64,000 nt of DNA from Meiothermus rufus DSM 22234. GTDB taxonomy: Bacteria; Deinococcota; Deinococci; Deinococcales; Thermaceae. The notes under the pieces were generated by a model. The model was not told the DNA's origin and did no database searches. It worked only from the letters and a program-made list of their open reading frames with translations. Made by a program: the position numbers and the translations under genes. The stretch spans positions 1 to 64,000 of the forward strand of contig NZ_AUHY01000007.1 of assembly GCF_000423425.1 (NCBI RefSeq). Direction: 5' to 3'. This document shows, one piece after another, positions 43,392 to 50,624 of this stretch (position 1 is its first letter; each line of letters opens with the position of its first letter).

Positions 43392-44321
43392 ATGACCGAA
43401 CGCCGACGGCGCATCCTGCATCTGCTGGTGGACAGCTACATCCAGACCCGCACCCCGGTACCCTCGGGGGCACTGGCAGAGCGGTTGTCGTTGTCGCCGG
43501 CCACCGTGCGCTACGAGCTGATTGAGCTCGAGCAACAGGGGATGCTGAGCAAGCCCCACGCCTCGGCAGGACGCATCCCCACCCGCGCCGGTTTTCGCCA
43601 CTACGCCCTGTCCAAAATCCCCCCTAGCCCGCTGCCGCAGGCCACCCTGGAAAAGCTGGCCCAGGTGCTGGAAGGGGCCGGTACCCGGCGGGAAATCCTC
43701 TTGGTACAGGTGGCCTCCCGGCTCTCGGGTTACCCAGCCTTACTGCGGCTCAAAGCCCAGCAGGCCCCCAAACTGCTGCAGGTTCACCTCTCCTGCCTGG
43801 CCCCGGGCAAGCTGCTGGCCGTGGCCGTACTGGAAGGGGGGCGGGTACGCGAGGCCCGGATCGACCTGTCCTTCACCCCCACCGAGGCCCAGCTGACTGA
43901 GGCCGAACAGCGCCTCTACCGGGCTAGCCAGCCCATCAAGGCCAGCACCCCGGCCATGATGGAGCTTTACGAGGCCATTGGCCGGGCTTTTGCCCAGGGT
44001 GGGCTAGAGGAGTACCGCGAGGGGGTCAGCCTGCTTTTGAGCGAGCCTGAGGCACAAAACCCCAAGTTTCTCCGCCAGGCCATCGCCCTGTTTGAATCCC
44101 CCAGCGATCTCACTCTCACCCCTCCTGGTGGCGTAAACGTCCGGGTCGGCGAGGAGGAAGGGCTCTCCTTAGTCCAGGCTGGCATTGGGGTAAGCGACCG
44201 GGTAGGCGAGCTTTCCCTGTTGGGGCCGGTACGCATGCGCTATGAAAAGGCCCTGTCGGTGGTTTTTGCCATGAGCCAGGTCTATATGGGGAAAATTTCA
44301 CCCTCCTCGAGCCCACTCTAG
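43392..44321 (+). CDS. hrcA: Heat-inducible transcription repressor HrcA
   Basis: 309 residues: winged helix at the N-terminus (MTERRRRILHLLVDSYIQTR, then VPSGALAERLSLSPATVRYE), the GMLSKPHASAGRIPTRAGFRHY wing, a GAF-like middle and the C-terminal GVNVRVGEEEGLS and IGVSDRVGELSLLGPVRM blocks. It should repress groE/dnaK-type operons through CIRCE. No chaperone gene or CIRCE palindrome was seen nearby. Start at 43392 chosen over a 50-codon AT-rich extension with no homology. TAAACT lies 10 nt upstream. Confidence 0.92.
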   Translation: MTERRRRILHLLVDSYIQTRTPVPSGALAERLSLSPATVRYELIELEQQGMLSKPHASAGRIPTRAGFRHYALSKIPPSPLPQATLEKLAQVLEGAGTRREILLVQVASRLSGYPALLRLKAQQAPKLLQVHLSCLAPGKLLAVAVLEGGRVREARIDLSFTPTEAQLTEAEQRLYRASQPIKASTPAMMELYEAIGRAFAQGGLEEYREGVSLLLSEPEAQNPKFLRQAIALFESPSDLTLTPPGGVNVRVGEEEGLSLVQAGIGVSDRVGELSLLGPVRMRYEKALSVVFAMSQVYMGKISPSSSPL

Positions 44322-44354
44322 ACACCCACTCCCCGAAGCCTGAAAATCTTTTCT

Positions 44355-45038
44355 ATGCGCGTGCAGGTATTGCTTTTTGCCCTTTTCCGTGAGCAGGCTG
44401 GGCAAGCCCGGATTGTTTTGGAGCTTCCCGAAGGCGCCACCGTGGCCGAGGCCAAGGCTCTGCTCGAGCAGCAGTACCCCTTGAAGCTTTCCGGAGGGGT
44501 GGCAGCCATCAACGAGCGGCTAGCCCAGGCTGGCGATAGACTAGAGGACGGCGATGAACTGGCCTTCCTGCCTCCGGTTTCAGGTGGGGGTAAGAGCGAA
44601 CCGCTGGATAGCTTTGGCCTCACCTATGAGGCCCTGGAAGTAGCGCCTTGGGTAGACTGGGCAGCCAAGGGCCCCTACGGCGCAGTGGTCAGCTTTCTGG
44701 GCACCACCCGCAGCCCCAACAAGGGGCAGGCCATAACCCACCTGGAATACGAGGCCTATCCCTCTATGGCCGAGAAGGTCATGCAACAGATCATCGAGGA
44801 GATGCGGGCTCGTTGGTCGCTGGGTCGGGTCGCCCTGTGGCACCGGCTGGGCCAGGTCAAACCCACAGAGGGCTCCATTTTGATTGTGGTCTCCTCGGCG
44901 CACCGCCCCGAGGCCTTCGAGGCCTGCCGCTACTGTATCGAGCGGGTCAAACAAATCCTGCCGGTGTGGAAAAAGGAGTTCTTGCCCGATGGCTCCTACT
45001 GGGTAGAGGGATATGCCCCTGAGGAGCATAAGCTTTAG
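44355..45038 (+). CDS. MoaD-MoaE fusion, molybdopterin synthase
   Basis: 227 residues joining MoaD (residues 1-79, ubiquitin-like fold ending PPVSGGG at 73-79) to MoaE (from about 85). MoaE shows FLGTTRSPNKG, LEYEAYPSMAEK, WHRLGQVKPTEGSI, VSSAHRPEAFEACRYCIERVK and the catalytic KKEFLPDGSYWVEG. The complex adds dithiolene sulfurs to precursor Z. MoaD needs a free C-terminal Gly-Gly for thiocarboxylation, so the fusion must be cleaved after GG, as reported for MoaX-type fusions, or use another route. Confidence 0.9.
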   Translation: MRVQVLLFALFREQAGQARIVLELPEGATVAEAKALLEQQYPLKLSGGVAAINERLAQAGDRLEDGDELAFLPPVSGGGKSEPLDSFGLTYEALEVAPWVDWAAKGPYGAVVSFLGTTRSPNKGQAITHLEYEAYPSMAEKVMQQIIEEMRARWSLGRVALWHRLGQVKPTEGSILIVVSSAHRPEAFEACRYCIERVKQILPVWKKEFLPDGSYWVEGYAPEEHKL

Positions 45039-45041
45039 GGG

Positions 45042-45069
45042 TGTGCTGCTTTTAAGCTAGAGCAGCACA
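45042..45069. repeat. Inverted repeat after the moaDE fusion
   Basis: TGTGCTGCT (45042-45050) and AGCAGCACA (45061-45069) can form a 9-bp stem with a 10-nt loop. There is no U-tract, so it is a possible but unproven terminator. Confidence 0.4.
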
Positions 45070-45092
45070 GGCACACCGTCAGCCTTCTTCCG

Positions 45093-45122
45093 TTGGACAA
45101 ACGAGAAAAGCTGTGCTATAAC
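45093..45122 (+). promoter_or_regulatory. Promoter of rpsA
   Basis: TTGGAC (45093-45098) and TATAAC (45117-45122) with an 18-nt spacer, about 140 nt upstream of the rpsA ATG. Confidence 0.6.
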
Positions 45123-45187
45123 TAGCAAGTATGTCTCAGCTTGGGGTCTAGTATCCTGGTGAGACAACCCGTCGCGCAGAACATCCC

Positions 45188-45221
45188 GCCGCAAACCCAG
45201 AGCGATCTGGGCGGGTTTTTG
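45188..45221 (+). promoter_or_regulatory. Leader hairpin with U-tract before rpsA
   Basis: CCCAGA/TCTGGG forms a 6-bp stem with a GCGA loop, then GGGTTTTT. An alternative longer pairing uses CAAACCC with GGGTTTTTG. It resembles an intrinsic terminator/attenuator inside the leader of the S1 mRNA, where autoregulation is common. Confidence 0.45.
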
Positions 45222-45258
45222 GCGCGACCGAAGGTAACGGCAGAGAGGAAACAGGCGA

Positions 45259-46917
45259 ATGGAAGACCAAGCGACCCAGACTCCAGTGGAAACTGGAAAA
45301 GAACCCCAGGTTTTTAGCATGGAGCAGGCTCTGCAGGATGCAGAGGCCCGGCTCGAGAAGACCGTCCAGCGCGGCCAGATTATAAGCGGCACCGTGGTTT
45401 TCGTCACCAACGACGGTGTGATGGTAGACATCGGCGCGCGCACCGAAGCCATCATCCCCTTCAACCAGCTCACCGACGAACCGCTTTCCGAAGAGGAGTT
45501 GCGAAACCTGCTTAAGCCGGGGGACAGCGTCACGGCCTATGTGGTGCGGGCTGACCTCGAGAACGGCCAGGTGGTGCTCTCCAAAAAGCGGGCCGAGGCC
45601 GACCAGAGCTGGACCAAGGTACAGGCTCTCTTTGAGCAGGGGGAACCGGTTATGGTGCAGGTGAAGGAGAAGGTCAAAGGGGGCCTGGTCGCCACCATCG
45701 AGGGTATCCGCGCCTTCCTACCGGCCAGCCAGGTAGACCTCAAGCGCACCCCTGAGCTCGACGAATACGTAGGGCAGACCTTTCCGGTCAAGATCATCGA
45801 GCTAAACCGCAAAAAAGGCCGGGTTATTCTGTCCCGCCGCACCGTGCTCGAGGCCGAGCAGAAAGCGGCCCGCGAGCGAGTGCTCTCCTCCCTCAAAGAA
45901 GGGGATATCGTTGAGGGCCAGGTGGTTGAGATCACCGAGTTTGGCGTATTCGTCTCCCTAGGTGGGGTGGACGGTCTGGTGCACCGCAGCGAGATTACCT
46001 GGGGCCGTTTCAACCATCCCAAGGATGTGGTGCAAAAGGGCCAAGCTGTAAAGGCCAAGGTGCTCTCGGTGGACACCGAGCGCGAGCGGGTCAACCTCTC
46101 CATGAAGGCCCTACGCGAGGACCCCTGGCTTACCGTTTCAGAGCGCTACCCCATCGGCTCGAGGGTCAACGGCAAGGTGGTGGGCCTGACCCAGTTTGGT
46201 GCCTTTATCGAGGTTGAGCCGGGGCTCGAGGGCCTTATCCACATCTCCGAACTCTCCTGGACCAAGCGCCCCAAACACCCCAGCGAGGTCCTCAAGGAGG
46301 GGCAGGAGGTCGAGGCCCAGGTTCTGCGCATCGACCCGGTGGAGCGCCGCCTTTCCCTGGGGCTCAAGCAAACCCAACCCGACCCCTGGAAGAGCCTGCC
46401 TGACCGCTATCCCCCGGGCACCCCAGTCAAAGGCAGGGTGACTGGCCTCACCGACTTCGGGGTCTTCGTGGAAATCGAGCCGGGCATCGAAGGGCTAATC
46501 CACGTTTCCGAGCTCGCCTATGAGCGCGTGGAAAAGCCTTCGGAAATGTTCAAGAAAGGCGACGAGGTCGAGGCTGTTATCCTTCAAATTGACCCGGTGG
46601 AGCAGCGCATCAGCCTCTCGCGCAAGCGCCTTTTGCCCCCACCCCAGCCCAGCTTTGCTGAGGAGGAAGGCGAAGGTCGCAAGGGCCGCCGTGAAGCCAA
46701 AGGGGCTGAGCGTCCCAAGCGCCCCAAGAGCAAAGGGGGTGCTCGCGAAGGGCGTGGGCAAGAGCGCGACTTCGACTACACCAGCACCGCGGCCTACAAC
46801 AACTACGACCCCAACGTGGCCACCGCCTCCACCACCAACGTTAAGCTGGGCGATGTGTTCGGCGACCTCCTAAGCCAGCTCAAGCTGGAAGAAGACCAGG
46901 ACAAAGAAAAAGCCTGA
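45259..46917 (+). CDS. rpsA: 30S ribosomal protein S1
   Basis: 552 residues with five recognisable S1 RNA-binding repeats: GTVVFVTNDGVMVDIGARTE, KVKGGLVATIEGIRAFLPAS, VVEITEFGVFVSLGGVDGLV, VVGLTQFGAFIEVEPGLEGL and VTGLTDFGVFVEIEPGIEGL, then a basic, low-complexity tail (about 470-552) rich in Arg/Gly/Lys. S1 binds mRNA on the small subunit; in this lineage, with many leaderless mRNAs, its use may be gene specific. ATG preceded by AGAGAGGAAACAGGCGA. A strong terminator follows. Confidence 0.95.
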   Translation: MEDQATQTPVETGKEPQVFSMEQALQDAEARLEKTVQRGQIISGTVVFVTNDGVMVDIGARTEAIIPFNQLTDEPLSEEELRNLLKPGDSVTAYVVRADLENGQVVLSKKRAEADQSWTKVQALFEQGEPVMVQVKEKVKGGLVATIEGIRAFLPASQVDLKRTPELDEYVGQTFPVKIIELNRKKGRVILSRRTVLEAEQKAARERVLSSLKEGDIVEGQVVEITEFGVFVSLGGVDGLVHRSEITWGRFNHPKDVVQKGQAVKAKVLSVDTERERVNLSMKALREDPWLTVSERYPIGSRVNGKVVGLTQFGAFIEVEPGLEGLIHISELSWTKRPKHPSEVLKEGQEVEAQVLRIDPVERRLSLGLKQTQPDPWKSLPDRYPPGTPVKGRVTGLTDFGVFVEIEPGIEGLIHVSELAYERVEKPSEMFKKGDEVEAVILQIDPVEQRISLSRKRLLPPPQPSFAEEEGEGRKGRREAKGAERPKRPKSKGGAREGRGQERDFDYTSTAAYNNYDPNVATASTTNVKLGDVFGDLLSQLKLEEDQDKEKA

Positions 46918-46931
46918 ACCCAAAACATGGC

Positions 46932-46964
46932 GACGGGGAAACAGAATCTCCCCGTCACTTTTTT
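46932..46964 (+). terminator. Rho-independent terminator of rpsA
   Basis: GACGGGGA (46932-46939) pairs with TCCCCGTC (46949-46956), followed by ACTTTTTT. Strong canonical form. Confidence 0.88.
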
Positions 46965-47052
46965 GGACCCAGCAGTGCCCATGGCAAGCCCACACCTTCT
47001 GCGCCAGTTATGCACGCGAGATGAACGTCTTCTGCGCTATGATGTAGAAAGC

Positions 47053-48303
47053 ATGAGCGAAACCAAAATCACCCCGTTGGCCCGTCGTCTGGCGGAAGAG
47101 AACGGCATCAACTGGCGTCAGATTCAGGGCACTGGCCCGGACGGAACGGTGGTCGAACGGGACATCCTGGCTTTCCTGGCTAAGGTCATGGCTGGTGAGG
47201 TTAACCTGCCCCCAGCCCCAGAGGAAGTCCCCCCCGCCTCGAACACCATACTCGACATGACCCAGGCCCAGGCAGTCCTCCAAAAAGAGGGCATTCAGCT
47301 AGGGGAGCTTCTGCCCTCCGCCCCCCCTGAACCGCCCTCCACCCCGGGGCTGCCCACTCTGGAGGACATCGAGTTTGACTTCGAGAAACTGGAGGCTTCT
47401 CCCGCAGAAGTAGAGGGCTCCCCTCCCGTTCCCCCAGTGGATGAAGCCTTCGAGGAGGCTCCCTCGCTGGCCCCTGAGCCATCCGTTGTACCCAACTTCG
47501 ATGAACCTGAGCCCCTGGTGGCCCCTGAACCCCTGCCCCCTCTCCAGTGGGAAGAACCTAGGGCAAACCCCGAGCTAGCTGGGCTGCCCCCCTTACCACC
47601 CGAGAGCGACCTCGAGGCCCCCAGCAGCCCCAAGCTGGTCTGGGAAACCCAGGAGGTCGTGCCTCCTTCCGAGGAGGCCCCACCCCCCAGCCCCCTAGAG
47701 GCGGGGATGACCTTTAGCAACACCGAAACCGTACGGGCCGAAACCCCACCCGCACCCAAACCCGAGGAGGCCGTACTGCCAGCGGCGACCCCTGCGCCCT
47801 CCGCAGGTCTGGCCGAGACAGCCCCAGCGCAGGCCCAAGTGCTGCGGGTTCCGGTCTGGCAAAGGCTGGTGAGCATTGGCCCAGCCCAGGAGGCAGCCCA
47901 GACCCTAAGCGAGGGTTGGCGGGTGGAGGTGGGCGTGTATCCCCTGCTTTACCGTGCGGTGGACAAAGCCCTTGCCGACACCCAGACCCCCCTGCGCCCC
48001 ACCAAGGCCAGCCTCGAGGGCGATCAGCTCAAAAGCCTGCGGGTGGCCCCGGCCCTTTCCCTGCGGGGCACCCTCGACTCGCTTAACCTGGCCTCTGAGC
48101 CAGGCGAGGGCCTGGCGGTGCTCTCGCTCCTGGATAGCCCCTTCGACCAAGTCATTTTCCCCGGGGTGCCCACCCTTACCCTGGGCCGGGCCAATGGCGG
48201 GCAGGCCTTGCTCTCGCTTTCTGGCCCAATGGAAGCCCATCTGGCCGGTAAACTCCTGGAGCGCATCGCCTACTACCTCGAGCGCCCCATTCTGCTGGCC
48301 TAG
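47053..48303 (+). CDS. E3-binding-domain protein with non-catalytic E2-like C-terminal domain
   Basis: About 416 residues from MSETKITPLARRLAEENGIN. Residues 1-42 are a peripheral-subunit (E3) binding domain (QIQGTGPDGTVVERDILAFL). A long Pro/Glu-rich linker (about 55-285) follows, then a C-terminal 130 residues resembling the end of the 2-oxoacid dehydrogenase E2 catalytic fold (PVWQRLVSIG, FPGVPTLTLGRANGGQALLS, LERIAYYLERPILL). Where E2 has the DHRxxDG catalytic motif this has SGPMEAH, and no lipoyl domain is present. It may bind E3 or act as a scaffold. It starts after the rpsA terminator with TATGAT 9 nt upstream. Confidence 0.7.
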   Translation: MSETKITPLARRLAEENGINWRQIQGTGPDGTVVERDILAFLAKVMAGEVNLPPAPEEVPPASNTILDMTQAQAVLQKEGIQLGELLPSAPPEPPSTPGLPTLEDIEFDFEKLEASPAEVEGSPPVPPVDEAFEEAPSLAPEPSVVPNFDEPEPLVAPEPLPPLQWEEPRANPELAGLPPLPPESDLEAPSSPKLVWETQEVVPPSEEAPPPSPLEAGMTFSNTETVRAETPPAPKPEEAVLPAATPAPSAGLAETAPAQAQVLRVPVWQRLVSIGPAQEAAQTLSEGWRVEVGVYPLLYRAVDKALADTQTPLRPTKASLEGDQLKSLRVAPALSLRGTLDSLNLASEPGEGLAVLSLLDSPFDQVIFPGVPTLTLGRANGGQALLSLSGPMEAHLAGKLLERIAYYLERPILLA

Positions 48304-48318
48304 CCGGGCTTTACCCTT

Positions 48319-48354
48319 CCTGGCGTGCTTAACTTCCCCTTAAGACACGCCAGG
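48319..48354. repeat. Long inverted repeat between the E2-like and lipoprotein genes
   Basis: CCTGGCGTG (48319-48327) and CACGCCAGG (48346-48354) flank an inner CTTAA/TTAAG stem, giving about 14 paired bases with one bulged A. No T-tract follows. Possible terminator or mRNA end-protecting element. Confidence 0.55.
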
Positions 48355-48383
48355 TCGGCCTGTATTCTCCCGCCATCCTGGGG

Positions 48384-48395
48384 TATGCTCGAGGT
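48384..48395 (+). promoter_or_regulatory. Leaderless -10 box of the lipoprotein gene
   Basis: TATGCT (48384-48389) with 6 nt to the ATG at 48396. Confidence 0.4.
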
Positions 48396-48911
48396 ATGAA
48401 AAAACTCACCCTTCCCCTCCTATTCGCAACCCTCGCCTTGCTGCTTTCCAGTTGTATTGTCGCGGTCTCGCTACCTGTGTCCAACTTCAGCTTCGACAGC
48501 AACTGGCAGCGTACCCCAGACGGCGCGTATGTTTTTTGTACCAATCAGGATACCTACATACGCTATAGCTTTAGAGCTCCCGACCCGGATCGCATCCAAA
48601 GCATCACCGAAATTTACAAGGGCAACATCTCCGGCATAACCCTTCTTGTGCCTCGTCCCAAAGCTGACCTTTCCTATTCAAATGGAACGTACACCTTTGT
48701 TGGCAAGCTGACCTTTGGCCAACCCAGAATTCCCCAGAGCTTGCAGCCGTTTTCCATCACCGTTGTGCCGGTTCTACCACCCCCCGTAACTACCAACCCA
48801 CCACCTGCTTCCAAAAATGGCGAGACCGAGGTCACCGTCGAGGTAGTTAGTACGGCTGGGGTGACCTATCGCGGCACTTACACCTACGACACCTACGCCA
48901 ACTGCCCCTAG
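48396..48911 (+). CDS. Hypothetical lipoprotein, 171 residues
   Basis: Signal ends LLLSSCIVA, a lipobox with lipidated Cys at about residue 20. The mature part is beta-rich with a Pro-rich linker (PPPVTTNPPPA) near residue 130 and a Cys at the C-terminus (YDTYANCP). No family recognised. It heads a set of three exported proteins (48396-50576) on the same strand with short gaps. Confidence 0.65.
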   Translation: MKKLTLPLLFATLALLLSSCIVAVSLPVSNFSFDSNWQRTPDGAYVFCTNQDTYIRYSFRAPDPDRIQSITEIYKGNISGITLLVPRPKADLSYSNGTYTFVGKLTFGQPRIPQSLQPFSITVVPVLPPPVTTNPPPASKNGETEVTVEVVSTAGVTYRGTYTYDTYANCP

Positions 48912-48925
48912 AAAGGACTAGCCCC

Positions 48926-49279
48926 ATGTTGCGCCCGCTTCTGCTTCTTTTGCTGGCCTTCGGCCTTTCTTCGTGCATCCTCCTTATCGAGGAAGAACCC
49001 TCGCAGCCAGTGCGGCCTGTAACCCCTGCCCAGCCCAGCATCGCCACCCCGGGGCCGGGAACCTTCACCTACCGTTGCAGCGGGGGCACGCTGGTGGTGA
49101 ACTACCTGGACAGCAACAACCTGCGGCTGTTCTACGATGCGGCCTTCCAGAACCTGAGCGTGGTGCGCCGCAGCCCTACGCTGCTCTTTAGCGGCGGGGC
49201 TTACACCTGGGAGTGGACCGGCAGCCGGGGCACCCTCTCGGTGGGGGGCCGGGTGGTGCTAAGCAATTGTGCTTTGTAG
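48926..49279 (+). CDS. Lipoprotein with MliC-like C-terminal domain
   Basis: 117 residues: lipobox in LAFGLSSCILL, short Pro-rich linker, then a domain of about 70 residues with two cysteines (FTYRCSGGTLVVNYLDSNN and VVLSNCAL). The pattern of Cys, strands and LFSGGAYTWEW resembles membrane-bound lysozyme inhibitor of c-type lysozyme (MliC), an inference from form only. The same domain occurs at the end of the next protein. Confidence 0.6.
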   Translation: MLRPLLLLLLAFGLSSCILLIEEEPSQPVRPVTPAQPSIATPGPGTFTYRCSGGTLVVNYLDSNNLRLFYDAAFQNLSVVRRSPTLLFSGGAYTWEWTGSRGTLSVGGRVVLSNCAL

Positions 49280-49289
49280 CGGAGGAAGT

Positions 49290-50576
49290 ATGAAAAAAGC
49301 CCTGGGCATTTTGGGCCTGGCACTGCTCTCTTCGACCCTGGCGCAGCCCTTGCGCCCGCAGAGCATCATCGTGAACCCGGTGCCCCCGCCCGACCTTCAG
49401 GTGCGGGTCTGGGTAGACAAAGACCCGAGCAAAACCGGGAACCCGGTCTACCAGTTTGGCGAGCCCATCCAGATTTCGGTGCAGGTCACACAGCCAGCCT
49501 ATGTGTACCTCTTCAGCGTGCGGGCTACCGGGGAGATTAGCGGGATTCTGCCCAACGCCTTCGAGCAGCAAAACCTTTTGCAAGCCGGCGAGGTGCGCAC
49601 CTTCCCCGGCCCCGGAGCCCGCTATACCTTTACCGTGGAGGGCCCGGCGGGCCAGGATCGGGTACTGGCTGTGGCCAGCCGCCGCCCGCTGGACGTTTCC
49701 GAAATTATCGACATCCAGACTGGAAGGGCCCGCATCCAGGGCGAGCGCAACCTGGCCCAGGCTCTCTCCATTGTGGTCACACCCCTTCCCAGCCAGGACT
49801 GGGTCACCGACGAGGCCTACTTCATCGCCGGGCAGCTTGTACCGCCACCCCCTAGCACCGGCACCCTCTCGGTGAGCAGCACCCCCAGCGGGGCCCAGGT
49901 GCTCCTTAATGGCCGGGTGGTAGGCACGACTCCCCTTTCCCTCGAGCTGCTGCCGGGTACCTACACCCTCGAGCTGCGCCGCAGTGGCTACGAGCCTTTG
50001 CGCACCACCATCACCATCCAGGCTGGCCAGGTCACCCGGCTCAACCTAGCGCTGGTGGCTACCCCACCCCCCACCGGAGTGTTGTCGGTAGACAGCACCC
50101 CCCGCGGGGCCCAGGTGCTGGTCAATGGCCGACAGGTGGGCAGCACTCCCCTCAACCTTACCCTCAACCCCGGCAGCTACACGCTAGAGCTGCGGCGGAG
50201 CGGCTACAGCCCCTTCCGCACCACTGTGGTCATTCAGCCTGGGCGCACCACCCGGCTAAACATTGCGCTGGTTAGCCTTGCGCCGCCACCTCCACCTGTG
50301 CAGCCTGTTCAACCGGTACAGCCGGTGCAGCCTGTGGTGCCGGTGCGCCCTCCCTCGGGCTCCTTTACCTACACCTGCCAGGGGGGCACCCTGGTCGTGA
50401 ACTACATCAGCAGCAACCAGGTGCGTATTTTCTACGATGGGGCCTTCCACACCTTGCCATTGGTACAGGCTGGCCCCCCCTTGGTCTACAGCAACAACAC
50501 CTACACCTGGGAGCTAGGGCAGCTTGGCCGCCTTCTGGTGCGCGGCCAGGTGGTGCTGTCTGGATGTAGAATCTAG
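49290..50576 (+). CDS. Exported PEGA-repeat protein with DUF4384-like and MliC-like domains
   Basis: About 428 residues: signal peptide (MKKALGILGLALLSSTLAQ), a DUF4384-like beta-sandwich (about 35-150, GEPIQISVQVTQPAYVYLFS), two tandem PEGA domains of about 70 residues (TGTLSVSSTPSGAQVLLNGR and TGVLSVDSTPRGAQVLVNGR), a VQP repeat linker, and the same MliC-like domain as the preceding lipoprotein (FTYTCQGGTLVVNYISSNQV). GGAGGAA precedes the ATG at 49290. Probably a cell-surface protein of the envelope; exact role unknown. Confidence 0.75.
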   Translation: MKKALGILGLALLSSTLAQPLRPQSIIVNPVPPPDLQVRVWVDKDPSKTGNPVYQFGEPIQISVQVTQPAYVYLFSVRATGEISGILPNAFEQQNLLQAGEVRTFPGPGARYTFTVEGPAGQDRVLAVASRRPLDVSEIIDIQTGRARIQGERNLAQALSIVVTPLPSQDWVTDEAYFIAGQLVPPPPSTGTLSVSSTPSGAQVLLNGRVVGTTPLSLELLPGTYTLELRRSGYEPLRTTITIQAGQVTRLNLALVATPPPTGVLSVDSTPRGAQVLVNGRQVGSTPLNLTLNPGSYTLELRRSGYSPFRTTVVIQPGRTTRLNIALVSLAPPPPPVQPVQPVQPVQPVVPVRPPSGSFTYTCQGGTLVVNYISSNQVRIFYDGAFHTLPLVQAGPPLVYSNNTYTWELGQLGRLLVRGQVVLSGCRI

Positions 50577-50624
50577 CTCTACTAATGTTGGGTTAGGCTG
50601 GCCTTAGGCGGAGCGAACTCGATA

